From NCBI RefSeq assembly GCF_018873765.1, contig NC_057917.1, forward strand, positions 52,879,464-52,943,463: DNA of 64,000 nucleotides. The letters are read 5' to 3'. The DNA is from Telopea speciosissima. Its lineage: Eukaryota; Streptophyta; Magnoliopsida; Proteales; Proteaceae. Positions 24,923 to 35,672 of this stretch are shown one piece after another. Every line of letters begins with the position of its first letter. Position 1 is the first letter of the stretch. The notes beneath the pieces are model-generated. The model did not search any database. It worked only from the letters and a program-made list of their open reading frames with translations, and had not been told where the DNA came from. The position numbers and the translations under genes are program-made.

Positions 24923-25817
24923 GAGCTTAAAACAACTAGGGAGGTTAAAATTACCTAAGAAAGAATAGTGACAAAAAGATATGGATGCCATAGATTTGAC
25001 CTTAAATATGGTAACCACTAACGACCAATAACTCATAGCCCAGGTAAGAAGTCATGAGTTTTACTCTTCCTGGGATCTGACTAGTTTTATTTCCATATGC
25101 TTATTATATCTCATTACATATGTCTTTTGACCCACCTTATTCTAGAGAAGTTGGATTTTCAAAATCCAAAGAGTGGAAGTTGTGAGAGGTTTTCCCAATC
25201 GTACACCAAATAGAAAGGGTTGAAGGTTTTCTGAAGGACCCAAATATTTGATTATGGTCAGGTAAACCCAAGGTCCGTTGTTTACATGTCAAGTTTTAGT
25301 CCAAAGAGATATTGTCAAGTGGCACATAGCGCTTAGAAAATTTAGAGATTAAGAGAGGATGCACTTGCAATATAGGGATAACTAAAAAAAATAAAAACTT
25401 TATGTCAATTACCAAGATATGGAAAAGCATTTGATTGAATTAAGCTTTAAAATTTAACATGTAGGACAGGGTGAGGGTGAACATGGAAGAAGCCCAGCAA
25501 ACCAAAGCAGACGAAAATACCTTTAGATACAGCCTAGCCTGCAATGTGTATTTGAGAAATGGATGGGTGGGTTGGCGCGTGTCAAGGTCGGAGACAAATC
25601 TAGCTTCAGTCTTCACTACAATCCAAAATCACTTTTGACAATTGGACTTATCCTTTCCTGTGTTCCCACTCTGAGTTGGACCCAGACTGGGAATCTTGAT
25701 CAAGAACTCAAACATCGAGTTCAGATCTGCTAGAAAGATGATTCCTTTAAAGTTTGATTGAGCCTCCTAATTTTCTTCTTTAATTATATTCCATATTTAT
25801 TTTTATATATCTTGAAC

Positions 25818-25876
<59 letters not shown>

Positions 25877-26072
25877 GAAGAGGATTCTCTGAGTAAAGGG
25901 CACAGAAATCAATGAGATATATTAGAACAATATCATACATGGGAGGATAAAGAGGTCATTTTATGTCAGAGGAGAGGAATAGATACTGAAATGCTAATGT
26001 ATCCTACATTCCTAATCCAATTATTCAAAACTTTTTCCTAATAATAAAGGAAAGAGATTCTTTGAGCTGTCT
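24923..26072. other. Intergenic or intronic DNA, nothing recognised except an (AAT)n tract
   Basis: No gene or defined element is seen, apart from an (AAT)n microsatellite at 25818-25874. Confidence 0.5.
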
Positions 26073-26083
26073 TATGGTTTTAA

Positions 26084-26313
26084 GTATACGGGCGATACAT
26101 ACTGGATTTGCTAGTCACCCATACCAATATCGTGCCGCTACCATATTGACAACATGGTACGGATAAGGGGTAAAATGATTAGAAAACTCTCTTTTTTAAG
26201 GATATTCAAAGGTAATTTTGTCTGATACAGTCGATCTAAGCCAATACCGTATCGATATTGTATTGGTTTTACGAGTTACCGATGTCCGTTCTAATACCAT
26301 GCACTAAAATCAT
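26084..26313. mobile_element. MITE related to 57725-57940
   Basis: Shares ordered blocks with 57725-57940: 'gggcgatacatac', 'tttgctagtcacc', 'ccaataccgtatcgatat' and a terminal 'actaaaa-cat'. The ends ATGGTTTTA and TAAAATCAT form a short inverted repeat. Confidence 0.6.
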
Positions 26314-26329
26314 GAGTTGTTGGCTAGTA

Positions 26330-26330
<1 letters not shown>

Positions 26331-26374
<44 letters not shown>
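26331..26374. repeat. (CA)n microsatellite
   Basis: About 22 CA dinucleotides followed by a CT tract, about 470 bp upstream of the cassette 4 ATG. Confidence 0.95.
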
Positions 26375-26378
<4 letters not shown>

Positions 26379-26844
26379 CGCTCTCTCTCTCTCTCCTCAC
26401 ATGAAATAATCTCGCTACCTAGTAGCATATAATATTGTTCTGTTGTATTCCCCCCTGTACCGCCTTGCGCCTGGAATGATCGTTGCATGTTTGGTCTTTT
26501 ACACCTTTCCAAAGGGGTGCGCCAGTCATTTTGCACTTGACTGTGTCCGGCATTATGTGACTTTTTTTCTCCCTAATATTAATAATAATAATCTCACCAA
26601 AAAAATAATAATAATAATAATAAAATTTATTATTATTATTATTAAAAATAATAGTGAGAATACTATAAGACGGTGTCACCAAGTCAGTCAAACACGCACC
26701 AACCAAAAGAAGAAGCGTCCCCATCCACTGATAAAGATTCCTCCTCTCATCCTCTGCTCTATCAGCTCCCTTATCTCCATTCACTTAATTCCTCTGTTCT
26801 GAACTCTCTCTTCCTCTGGATTCCTTCGATCTCTTCTTCCCCAA

Positions 26845-27631
26845 ATGATTTACTCGTTGAGGGACCCCTTCCCTGTACTGATCTACACCACCCTTCTCAT
26901 CCTTCTCATAAACTCCGAAATCCAAGAAGCCAAATCACTGGACCCGCAATTCGAAGCTTGCAGTCCTTGGAACTGTGGTAATGGACCGAATATAAGCTAC
27001 CCGTTCTGGCCTCCACTCTTCACAAAACCCTACTGCGGCCGCTACGGCTACGAGGTAAACTGCGTTGGCCACAAACCAGGCCTCATGATTAACGACTCCC
27101 AGCACGAATACCACATCAGAGACATCTTCTACGCTAAGAACTCACTTCGAGTGGTCAACGCCAATGCATTAAAGGAAGATTGCCATGTTCCCCTGCATAA
27201 TCTTACCCTCGATGGCACCCCTTACAGCCTCGACCACCACTCCGTCAATCTCATCTTCTTCTATAATTGCACAAGATCGATTTCTTCCCTGTATTCTTTT
27301 CCGGTAACTTGTTCGACTAAGGAAACTGGGTATCACTCGTTCGCCGTATTCGAGCACCATTTGAATTTGCTGTACAATAAATATTTTTTCAACCAGACAT
27401 GCAACTCTACAGTGAGTGCGCCCGTAGACATGAATGGTACGAGTTTTGTGGATTCTTTACAAGGGAAGAATTACTCGCAGTTGTTAAGGAGAGGCTTTCT
27501 GTTGAATTGGAATGAAAGTGATAATTGCACTGAATGCAGAGCAAGCGGTGGCCACTGCGGATTCCAGAACAAAGAGTTCTGGTGCTTTTGCCCCAATGGA
27601 CGCAGACGCCAAAACTGCCCTGCTGTTGCAG
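26845..27631 (+). CDS. LRK10L/WAK-like ectodomain exon, cassette 4
   Basis: Encodes 262 residues plus one base. A signal peptide (residues about 8-29, 'VLIYTTLLILLI') precedes a GUB_WAK_bind domain ('WNCGNGPNISYPFW', 'YCGRYGYEVNC') and a WAK_assoc part ('NCTECRASGGHCG', 'FWCFC'). The 'NISYPFW' motif is the family consensus. The exon ends in phase 1 at GCAG|GTGAGT, a near-ideal plant donor. Unspliced, the frame continues 36 residues to 27744. It resembles cassette 5 more than cassettes 1-3. The acceptor at 30499 is only 2.9 kb away, past cassette 5, so exon skipping or an own promoter would suffice to join it to the kinase. An upstream 'tactataagac' at about 26659 may be a TATA-like element. 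Confidence 0.78.
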
Positions 27632-28139
27632 GTGAGTCCATCATTTCAGGAGTCTCATCTGCGATTTTCAATTACTCTTTCCATCAACTTTCTTTTTCTC
27701 AATTTTCTTTCAAGGTTTTCTTTCTTTTGATGATCAATGGATAGGCACCGTTGAAACTTGAGAGTTAGTTAAGTCTGAGTTGGGCGGAGAAGTCTGAAGG
27801 AAATTTAAACTTATCCCACAACTGATTCAAGTAAAGGCTTGGTAGAGTGGTGGAAGTTAACAAATTGTTAACGTGTATAACTAGTATACCTTGGAGTCTT
27901 TCTTAATCTTCAAATTTTAAAGTGGGCTTGTTCTTAAATTCAATTCCTAAGAAGATCAAAGCCTTGGAACAGATTTGAGAATCGATAGTTGAAAATTCTA
28001 AGTCAAAGTTAGACCTTCGGTGTACGGGTAGAATGGAGCCAATCAGATGTGAGATATTATATTTGAGTATAGACTTTGGACAGTTCTGACTTTAAGGGGT
28101 TGGGGTTCATAGGTAACCATGAAAGTTCCACTTGCAGGA

Positions 28140-28280
28140 GGGGGAAAAAAAAAAAAAAAAAAAAAAAACCTATCTCAGATGGTGCCGGCTTGTAGCAATT
28201 GGTTGTGTGACGCCCTTGTCTTATGGGCAGCGCCAGCGAGGCTGCCGACCATAAGGACAATTGAACCACGGTGCCCCTGA
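28140..28280 (-). mobile_element. Possible SINE-like element
   Basis: A long A run on the plus strand (about 28145-28167) is followed by sequence whose minus strand has tRNA-like blocks ('GTGGTTCAATTG', 'GCCTCGCTGGCGC'). Boxes are weak. It lies between cassettes 4 and 5. Confidence 0.3.
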
Positions 28281-28441
28281 TGAAGTCAAAGTTAAGACCG
28301 CTAGGGAGCCTTGAGACTACGTGAGGCTCTGGTCCTCACCCGTCATGATCCTCTCTATACCATACACACACAGTCTCTTCTGATATTTTCTCCATCACAT
28401 ATTCATACTCTCCCTCTCTATCTCCATTTCTAAAGTCTAAA

Positions 28442-31400
28442 ATGGATGAGCAAATCCAGTTCATGTCGTACAAGCAATCTTCCTCAACAAGGTCAATGGG
28501 CATAAGCATCCCTGCCTTCTCCTTGATTTTCCTATTACTTCTATCAGTGCAAACAGCTCTATGCGCAGACTGGAGATATGAAGCTTGTAGTAAGGACGTC
28601 AGTTGCGGTGAAGGACCCAACATTGGTTACCCGTTTTGGATTGATGGTAAACAAGATTTCATCTGTGGCATCCCGGGCTTTCAGCTGACCTGCAAGAAAC
28701 GGCAGCCCACCATCAATTTCTTTACTGCTGACTATGTCATCCGTAATATCTCCTACCAAAACCAAACACTTCGAGTCATTGATGCCAAAGTTCAAACAGA
28801 TGGTGGGTGTTCATCTCAAATTCAGAACCTCACCCTGGATAGCACACGCTTCCGCTATGGTCCAAACCATGCAGATCTCTTCCTCTTCCTCAATTGCAAC
28901 CAATCCCTCCCTTCTGAATATTCACTTCACGGGATCAATTGTAGTTCCGTCTCTTCTATGGCGTTACTCGAGGACGATCCCGTGTTGGATAAAGCGAAGG
29001 CTTTGGGGTATTGTAATCGAACGGTAGTCGCACCAGTTGACAGGAATAGTACAAATGGTGCAAATAGTGGAGTCAGCGATGTGTATGGAAATTCGTCATA
29101 TTACACACAGCTGTTGAAGGAGGGGTTTGATTTGATATGGAGTGCTTCTGACTGCAGCAAATGCCAAAGAAGCGGTGGACAGTGTGGGTTCAATTGGACC
29201 ACTTACAACTTTATTTGCCTGTGCCATGACCGCCCACACCTCGTGAGATGCGGTAAATGTATGTTCATCTCGGTTCTCTGTTCTCCTCTTAAAATTTCAT
29301 TCATTCTGCTTTTGATTTCGCATACGAAGAAGGAGAGGAAGAGGAAGAAGAGATAAAGAGAGACAGAGAACAACGTTTTTTCATTTAAAAATGATCAGAG
29401 AGCAACAATGGTTGGTTTTGCCTTCCAAAGTCTTCCGTTTCGCCGAAGCGACCATGTTACTCTGGGAATCTGAGCTCCATAACCCTTTCTTTTTTTCTTT
29501 TGGGGGGGGAGGATGGAATCTGAGATTTATTTATTTTTTAAATTGTTTTCATTTACAAATTGATCAGAAAGCAAGAATGGTTGGTTCTGCTCTGCCTTCC
29601 AAGGTCTTCCATTCCACCGAAGCTAACCATGTTCCTCTGGGAATCTCAGCTATTGAATTTTTGAGAATTTTCAAATATTCGTTGGATCCTAGGGTGACCG
29701 TTGACCAAAACAGTTGCCCGAAACCTAACTTGTTGGACTGTCCTCTCTTCTGTATTCTTGTTCACAATCCTGTATATGCAAGAAGATGGGTTATACCTGT
29801 ACTGCTTCCCATGGCTTTGATGGGTTATACCTGTACTGCTTCCCATGGCTTTGTTGTTGTTGCTTTCTCCTTCGGCCTTCATTTACACCTTCCTCTTTAC
29901 TCAGCTCAGGTGCCCCCACATTGTGCTCCATATCACTGTGGAAGCCCACAACATCAGCTTCCCCTTCTTCAACACCAACCCCTAAGAATGTGGAGGATTG
30001 AGCATTATCCAATGTGAAGATTACCCAAAAACCAATGATCATAATTGAGGATATTTGAGGGAGAAACTTTCTATGATTGGTCTGCTACTAATTCCTTTTC
30101 TGTCTTGGAGGTTGGGTTTTCTCTTGAATGGAGTTACCCTATGCAATGTAAAAGTGTGAGATGACATGTCTATGGGATCCATGTAATTCCTATAAGGCTT
30201 TCGAATGTGCAGATACAGGATAGTATACAGGACATAGACTACCTTTTCTGCTTCTTTTCACCCCATTAGCGTTAATCTGTCCATTAGTTGATATGTTAGT
30301 AGCTAATTGTTTGTAACCAAACCTTTTAAAAAAAGGCTTGAACAGGCAGGTCTCAACTTCTCTTTTGTTTTATTTTACTCCTTTGATCACTGACCAGATT
30401 GAGATTTTGGGGGAGAAATATGCATTCATAATTTACCCTCCTACAGTCATTATTACTTAAAACTAAACAATCTGTTGGCTTTCATGATTTTTTGGCAGGG
30501 AACACTTTCAATTTGAAAAGGAAGCTTGGAATAGGTAACACTTGTTCTGTATTTTCTATTTCTGAATTTAATGGTTGTACTCATTATCATATCTCTATGA
30601 TATGTTAAGTTCTCCATATTTACAAAATAAAACAAAAAATGAATATTTTTTCACAATTGCAAAGACTTGATGAATCGTTAAACTGGAAATTTTGTATTTA
30701 AGATCTCCTGATTCACCTCTTAAGATCGTCAAATTTGTTTCCAATTTCTAAGGCTCTTATTGATCATTCTATTTTATTCTCCTTCTCAGGCTTTGGCTCT
30801 CTTGGTGGGGGAATAATTATAGGATGCCTAATGTTCTTCATCTACAACCGACATCACTATCGCAAGGGGGGCCTATTGAATCTAGTCAGAAGCAAAAACC
30901 TCTCTTCTCCTTCTTTAACACCCCTCTCTGGAATTCCATTCGATCCAACCTCGACAGACCTTGAAAATGGAAGCAACTACTTCGAGTTCGGAGTCCATGT
31001 ATTCACTTACAATGAGCTCGAAGAAGCCACTAACAACTTCAATTCTAATAAAGAACTTGGGGATGGTGGCTTTGGCACTGTGTACCACGGTAAATAAGGA
31101 GAAAGATCTTTTTTGTGTTTTCATCACTAGGCTATCTTAGCCACCCCGGCACACCTCAGTTAAATTTATTTAGGAAATCATGTGTTCTGCATGATGAAGA
31201 TTTCTCCAATTTTGTTTACCAGGCAAGCTCCGGGATGGACGTGAGGTTGCAGTGAAGCGCCTTTATGAAAACAACTTCAAGCGTGTTGAGCAGTTCATGA
31301 ATGAAGTCCAAATCCTTACCCGTTTACGCCATCAGAGCCTTGTCACACTATATGGATGCACTTCACGACACTGCCGTGAACTCCTCCTTGTTTATGAATT

Positions 31401-32148
31401 CATTCCCAATGGAACTGTGGCTGATCATCTTCATGGTGATAAAACAGATACTAGGTCACTCACTTGGCCTATAAGGATGAGCATTGCCATAGAGACTGCT
31501 ACGGCACTGTCTTACCTCCATGCTTCTGATATCATACACCGTGATGTGAAAACCAACAACATTCTCCTTGACAACAATTTCCGGGTAAAAGTTGCAGATT
31601 TTGGGCTTTCCCGTCTGTTCCCCACAAATGTTACCCATGTCTCCACTGCACCACAAGGGACTCCAGGCTATGTTGACCCCGAGTATCACCAATGCTACCA
31701 GCTTACAGACAAGAGTGATGTATACAGCTTCGGGGTAGTCTTGATTGAACTCATATCATCAATGCCTGCTGTAGATATCAATCGGCACCGGCATGAGATT
31801 AATTTGTCTAACTTGGCAATCAACAAAATCCAAAATAAAGCTTTGCCCGAGTTGGTAGACCCCTGTCTTGGATTTGATTCAGATTATATAGTACAGAGGA
31901 TGATAACATCAGTGGCCGAGTTGGCATTTCGTTGTCTGCAACTTGAGAAGGAGATGAGACCTACCATGGATGAGGTGTTGGAGAATTTGAAGCAAATTGA
32001 GAATGAAGACTACAACATGGAGAAGGCGGAGGGAGTCAATCAGACAGACTCTATAGGGTTGTTGAAGACTACTATCCCACCATTTTCGCCTGATTCTGTG
32101 ACCAATAAGTGGGTTAGCCAGTCCACCACACCTAATACCAGTTCTTAA
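28442..32148 (+). CDS. LRK10L1-type receptor-like serine/threonine kinase (cassette 5 plus kinase module)
   Basis: A complete gene of four exons, 28442-29252, 30499-30534, 30790-31089 and 31223-32148, all GT/AG and all phase 1, gives 690 residues. Exon 1 carries a signal peptide and the GUB_WAK_bind ('NIGYPFW', 'CGIPGFQLTC') and WAK_assoc ('CSKCQRSGGQCG') domains. Exons 2-3 give a basic linker, then a membrane helix (residues about 284-301, 'GGGIIIGCLMFFIY'). The kinase has the Gly loop (373-380), Lys394, Glu410, HRD with Asp490, Asn495, DFG with Asp508, and the activation segment 'STAPQGTPGYVDPEY'. All catalytic residues are present, and it is an RD kinase. The family acts at the plasma membrane in stress, ABA and pathogen signalling; the ligand is unknown. 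The Met at 28496 (residue 19) may be the true start, since it places the signal peptide at the N terminus. Confidence 0.9.
29253..29395 (+). other. Intron-retention tail of cassette 5: hydrophobic stretch plus basic cluster
   Basis: If the donor at 29253 (GTAAAT, weaker than the GTACGT or GTGAGT of the other cassettes) is not used, the frame runs on to 29356. It adds about 33 residues with a hydrophobic run ('LKISFILLLIS') and a basic end ('KKERKRKKR'). This has the look of a membrane anchor with stop-transfer charge, but may be chance. Only the open frame is certain. Confidence 0.3.
29390..29652. repeat. Duplicated block inside the kinase-gene intron
   Basis: About 85 bases at 29390-29476 ('tgatcagagagcaacaatgg' and onward) are repeated at 29561-29652 with modest divergence. 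The open frame across this region follows the repeat and has no recognisable product. Confidence 0.7.
29785..29852. repeat. 34-bp tandem duplication in the intron
   Basis: Two perfect or near-perfect adjacent copies starting 'gatgggttatacctgtact', at 29785 and 29819. Confidence 0.9.
29922..30163 (+). pseudogene. Decayed sixth LRK10L-type ectodomain fragment
   Basis: Reading the three plus-strand frames in turn gives an order typical of GUB_WAK_bind: 'CAPYHCG', then 'NISFPFFNTNP', then 'CGGLSIIQCEDYP', and finally 'LEVGFSLEWSYPMQC', which resembles the 'GF-L-W' stretch before the WAK_assoc cysteines. At least two frameshifts and several stops separate these pieces, and the middle of the domain is missing. 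It lies in the intron between cassette 5 and the kinase module, where a further first exon would be expected. Confidence 0.5.
30499..30534 (+). other. Shared 36-bp acceptor exon of the kinase module
   Basis: Preceded by TTTTTTGGCAG and followed by GTAACA. It starts with GG, which completes a Gly codon with the single G left by each of the five ectodomain exons, and then reads 'NTFNLKRKLGI'. Its length is exactly 12 codons, so phase 1 is kept through to exon 3. This is the only exon of this kind seen downstream of the five cassettes. Confidence 0.8.
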
Positions 32149-32523
32149 GTATCCCCTTCTCATTTATGCATCATCCAAAATACATGGGAGGAATAAGTTC
32201 TACTTTCATAGTCAGATGCAAAATTAGTTGATTGTATTTGTAATTTCAACTCCTTTTCATCTGCTTGTGTTTTTGTTGTGCAGTACTCAAGGCTACAGTT
32301 GTAACATCACTGAGCATTAAGGATTGAGGGCGTTGTACATACTTAAAAGGACTATATCATATATTTGTCATTTCTTACTTTTGATGTGCAGCATATCTGA
32401 GAAGTGTTTGCTGATCACTGGAAGGTTGTTTGATCGGTAATAGGCTTTCTATTAATCTACAACTTTGTTATTAGCTTTGCTGTAAATGTACATTATATAT
32501 AATTAAGTTCCATTTTAAGGATA
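32149..32523. other. 3' flank of the kinase gene
   Basis: AT-rich sequence that probably contains the 3' UTR. No clear polyadenylation signal could be chosen. It is shared by the convergent SAUR-like gene. Confidence 0.4.
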
Positions 32524-32895
32524 TTAGCAAGCTCGTTTGGGTTGATTGGTAGCAGGTTGACCCTGTTCATAATGAAAACATAATAAAAAATTCGAAGAGA
32601 GATGCTGTCGGAAAGAATGAAGGAATGGCCAATGGAACAGCAATTCTTTCACTTGACAGGGGATGATGATGGTGCCCTTATGGTCGAATCCATATTCGTC
32701 CTCGGCTTCCTTGAGCAATTGTATGAACAGAGAATGGTTGATGTACATGGCAGGAATCACAAACCTCTCCTGTTCATCTCCTTGACCCACCATGATTGCA
32801 AGGTACCCCTTTGGGATGGCCTTCTGATCCTTCTTCCCATGCTGATGCGACAACTGCATCTGAAAGTTCAATAGGTGTTTGTCTCTGCAACCCAT
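32524..32895 (-). CDS. SAUR-like auxin-responsive protein (SAUR31/32 type)
   Basis: Encodes 123 residues from the ATG at 32895. The core matches the SAUR domain of the SAUR31/32 group: 'IPKGYLAIMVGQ', 'ERFVIPAMYINHSLF', 'LLKEAEDEYGFDHKG', 'IIIPC'. SAUR proteins act in auxin-linked cell expansion; many inhibit PP2C-D phosphatases. The usual 'HVEEF' after the Cys is changed to 'QVKEL', and the following residues do not resemble the family, so the C terminus is diverged or shifted. The frame is open further upstream to 33108, but the Met at 32895 matches the family start. It is intronless, convergent with the kinase gene, and may be a pseudogene. Confidence 0.6.
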   Translation of the reverse strand: MGCRDKHLLNFQMQLSHQHGKKDQKAIPKGYLAIMVGQGDEQERFVIPAMYINHSLFIQLLKEAEDEYGFDHKGTIIIPCQVKELLFHWPFLHSFRQHLSSNFLLCFHYEQGQPATNQPKRAC

Positions 32896-33680
32896 CTGCC
32901 TCCCTGACTCGATCAAGAATACAATTTGAACAAAAGAAAAAAAAAACCCTACTTCCTTTTTGGGTTTTCTTTTGTTGTTTGGGTCTCTTGAATCATTTAA
33001 TGTTACAAGAAGTGAAGCATGGAGAAAAGGCCATGGATCAGAAACAGACACAGATAGATTGAAGAGGTTAAGAGAAGAGTCTCTCCAAGATCTAGGAACG
33101 TTGGTCATGGTCTGTGAAAGGAGACAAATTAGATTAGATTAGATATATAAGCAGACGAAGAGGGAAAAAGGGTTGAATTGCAGAAACTCATTAACAATTG
33201 CAGCAAGCATTTGGAAATCAATGAAATGGCTCGAAAAATAGATGTAAAGTTTGGATTAGATCCATCTCTCTTCCATTTTTCAATTTGCAGAAGAAATTAC
33301 GAGTGGATTGATGGGTGATTGTAGGGTTTGATTTTAGGGTTCATCTTCCCCAAATGGTTTAGGGTTTGATTTTCAGTTTCAAACCATAAACGATTTGTGG
33401 AAGATGAGGGCAATTTGGTCACTTTGCTCTTTAATTTTGGTGGGTTTTTGTCACAAGGGCATTTTGGTCATTAGATTCCCTAAAACTAGTGTCTAACGTC
33501 CTAAATCAACGGACTGGATTAAAGTGCTACATTGTTTTGAATGTAAAGGAGAATTTGCAATTAGAAAAGCTGTTGAGATGCATTTAGACAAATGGGTATT
33601 TTTAAGGGGGCATTTGTAAAAAAACCCGTAATTTTATAAAGCATAACAAAAACCAAAATTACCAAATTCACTCTTCAAAG

Positions 33681-33901
33681 CATAGTTGGAAAGCCAAGTT
33701 TTCTGGCTCGACTTGCCTTTTAGAAATCCTGGTGACTCGGCCTGGTTAAACCTGGTCAAGGCGAGTCATTTTTTTTTTATTAAAAACTAATAATAAATGC
33801 TAAATTGTTATGGAATGGATGATGAAGACTACACTGTGGAGAGAGAGGACTTCTTTTCATTTATATACAAAATTATAAATACTACATGGCAATTTCCAAG
33901 A

Positions 33902-33942
<41 letters not shown>

Positions 33943-34273
33943 AAAACGTTAGTTTTGATAAGCAGTTTTTGTTTTTATTGTTTTACACATTTAGTTTTAC
34001 ATTTATTTATTAGTTGTTAGTTGTTGCTTATTATATTTATTGATATATTCACTTATAATCAAGTAGTATTTATATTATCAAAAAAAAGTCAAGTAGCATT
34101 TATGTATTTAAAAATTGACAAGATTCGCTTAGTTAAAAGTGACTCGGGTGAATCAATACCGAGTCACGTCATTTTTCACCTTGACCGAGTCTACATGACT
34201 TTTGACCAAGTTTTCCAAAATTTTGACTCGACTCGGGTGATTCGATCGAATCAAACTTGGTTTTCCAACTATG
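33681..34273. mobile_element. hAT-like MITE with 8-bp target duplication
   Basis: A 593-bp element has inverted ends CATAGTTGGAAAGCCAAG and CTTGGTTTTCCAACTATG, with the same 8 bases (CTTCAAAG) at 33673-33680 and 34274-34281. The interior has repeated 'gactcgg' motifs near both ends and a (GA)n tract at 33905-33939. No coding sequence. Confidence 0.88.
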
Positions 34274-34450
34274 CTTCAAAGTATGTAGAACAAATATGAT
34301 AAAAATATTAGAATTTGCATTTAAAAACAAGTATGTTATGGCAAATAGTTTGTGTATACATGATTATCACTTCAGCCATCATATAGGCATAAAATGACAA
34401 TTGTTTAACATAATTTCTGCCCCCATAGAATAAACGAGTGGCTGTGTGTA

Positions 34451-34660
34451 TACACACGCAATCCAAATCTTCTATTGCGTGCTGCTCCAACGGCTGTGTG
34501 CCATGCAGACACAGGGTCACGCACAATGACTGTCTTGCCCTCACCTGGGCAAGGCGCTTGGGTAGGGGTAAGACGGTCATTGCATGCGGCCCTGTGTCTG
34601 TGCAGAACAACCGTTGGGGCAGCCCAAGCCGTAGAAGATCTGGATCCATGCACACGACCA
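34451..34660. repeat. Long GC-rich foldback MITE
   Basis: The arms 34451-34550 and 34565-34660 pair over most of their length; for example 'gctccaacggctgtgtgcc' pairs with the complement around 34600-34625, and 'gcagacacagggtc' with 'ccctgtgtctgtgc'. Open frames on both strands here are a by-product of the hairpin. Confidence 0.7.
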
Positions 34661-35550
34661 TGCATGTAGGGAAAACAAATCCTAACAGTCCAAGGCCCTT
34701 ACAGTTGTATGGACCGGTGGTTTTTTTCCATGTTTTTTTGTTTTTGTTTTTTGAGTTTCTAGGAGATTCCATTTGTTTGTTATGTTCATTAATTATTAAT
34801 TACAACTTAAAGAGTTCAAATTATGCTTCAACTTTGACAATATCCTGAGCCAAGGTGAAAATTACTGAATGTGATTTGAAGGGTTTAAGGATAAGAGGGA
34901 GATTGAAGATGAGTTGGGATGAATCAGTGAACAGAGACATTAATATTTGTGAGTTTTCATAGCAAATATATAGCCTTAGTAAAATGGAATGGTTATAAGC
35001 ATGACTGATGCGGCTGATCTCAAATAGGTGGTATTAACTTAGATTTGTTGAATTTACTAACATAAATAATAATTGACAATACATAAAATATTGTAATCTC
35101 TAATAATTAATTACAACAATTCAACCTTATCCCAATTAAATGGGGTCGGTTACATGGATTCTTGCTATCCAATCAAATCAATCACTAGTAATTAATTATT
35201 ATCTAATAAATTGGAATTTAGGGGCAAAAGATTTCAGAAAGCTCTCCCTTGGGATTTGTAAGAACTCTTACACAAATACCCGTTCTAACTATTCCATGAT
35301 AGCTATGTTTTGTTGAAAATAGAATTATTTCTTAACACAAAAATAATAATAATAATAATAATAATACTCACTGTTTTTTTAATTTAGAATTTTTTTTCCC
35401 CATAGTCTCCACTCCAAAGAATATGAAAACATTCTTAAAGTTCTTAGTCAAATTCACTATTATATATATTAAGTTTTTCTTTCACAAGCATAACGATCTA
35501 GTTCTTACTATTTCTCTTTATTATTAGAAAAATAGTTTTCAGTCCAGGAG

Positions 35551-35672
35551 TGTGGCCTACACCAACACTCCCATGTCTATATCTCTGCCCTCCTCAAATC
35601 AAGGGAGTAGAGATATCTTTTCATTTGAAGAGGAGAGAGATAGACTCATGGGAGTGCTGGCATACACCACAG
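35551..35672. repeat. Foldback MITE
   Basis: The arms pair around a short loop: 'gtggcctacaccaacactcc' at 35551 with the complement of 'ggagtgctggcatacaccac' at 35652. Confidence 0.6.

Noticed and set aside
11378..28441. Separate kinase or transmembrane exons for cassettes 1-4
   Set aside because: I looked in all frames for Gly-loop, HRD, DFG or a membrane helix followed by basic residues and found none before 30790.
29391..30017. 208-residue open frame between cassette 5 and exon 2
   Set aside because: It lies in an intron with duplicated blocks, matches no family as a whole, and crosses the decayed ectodomain in the wrong frame.
34308..34848. Overlapping open frames on both strands
   Set aside because: They are translations of the two arms of a long foldback repeat.
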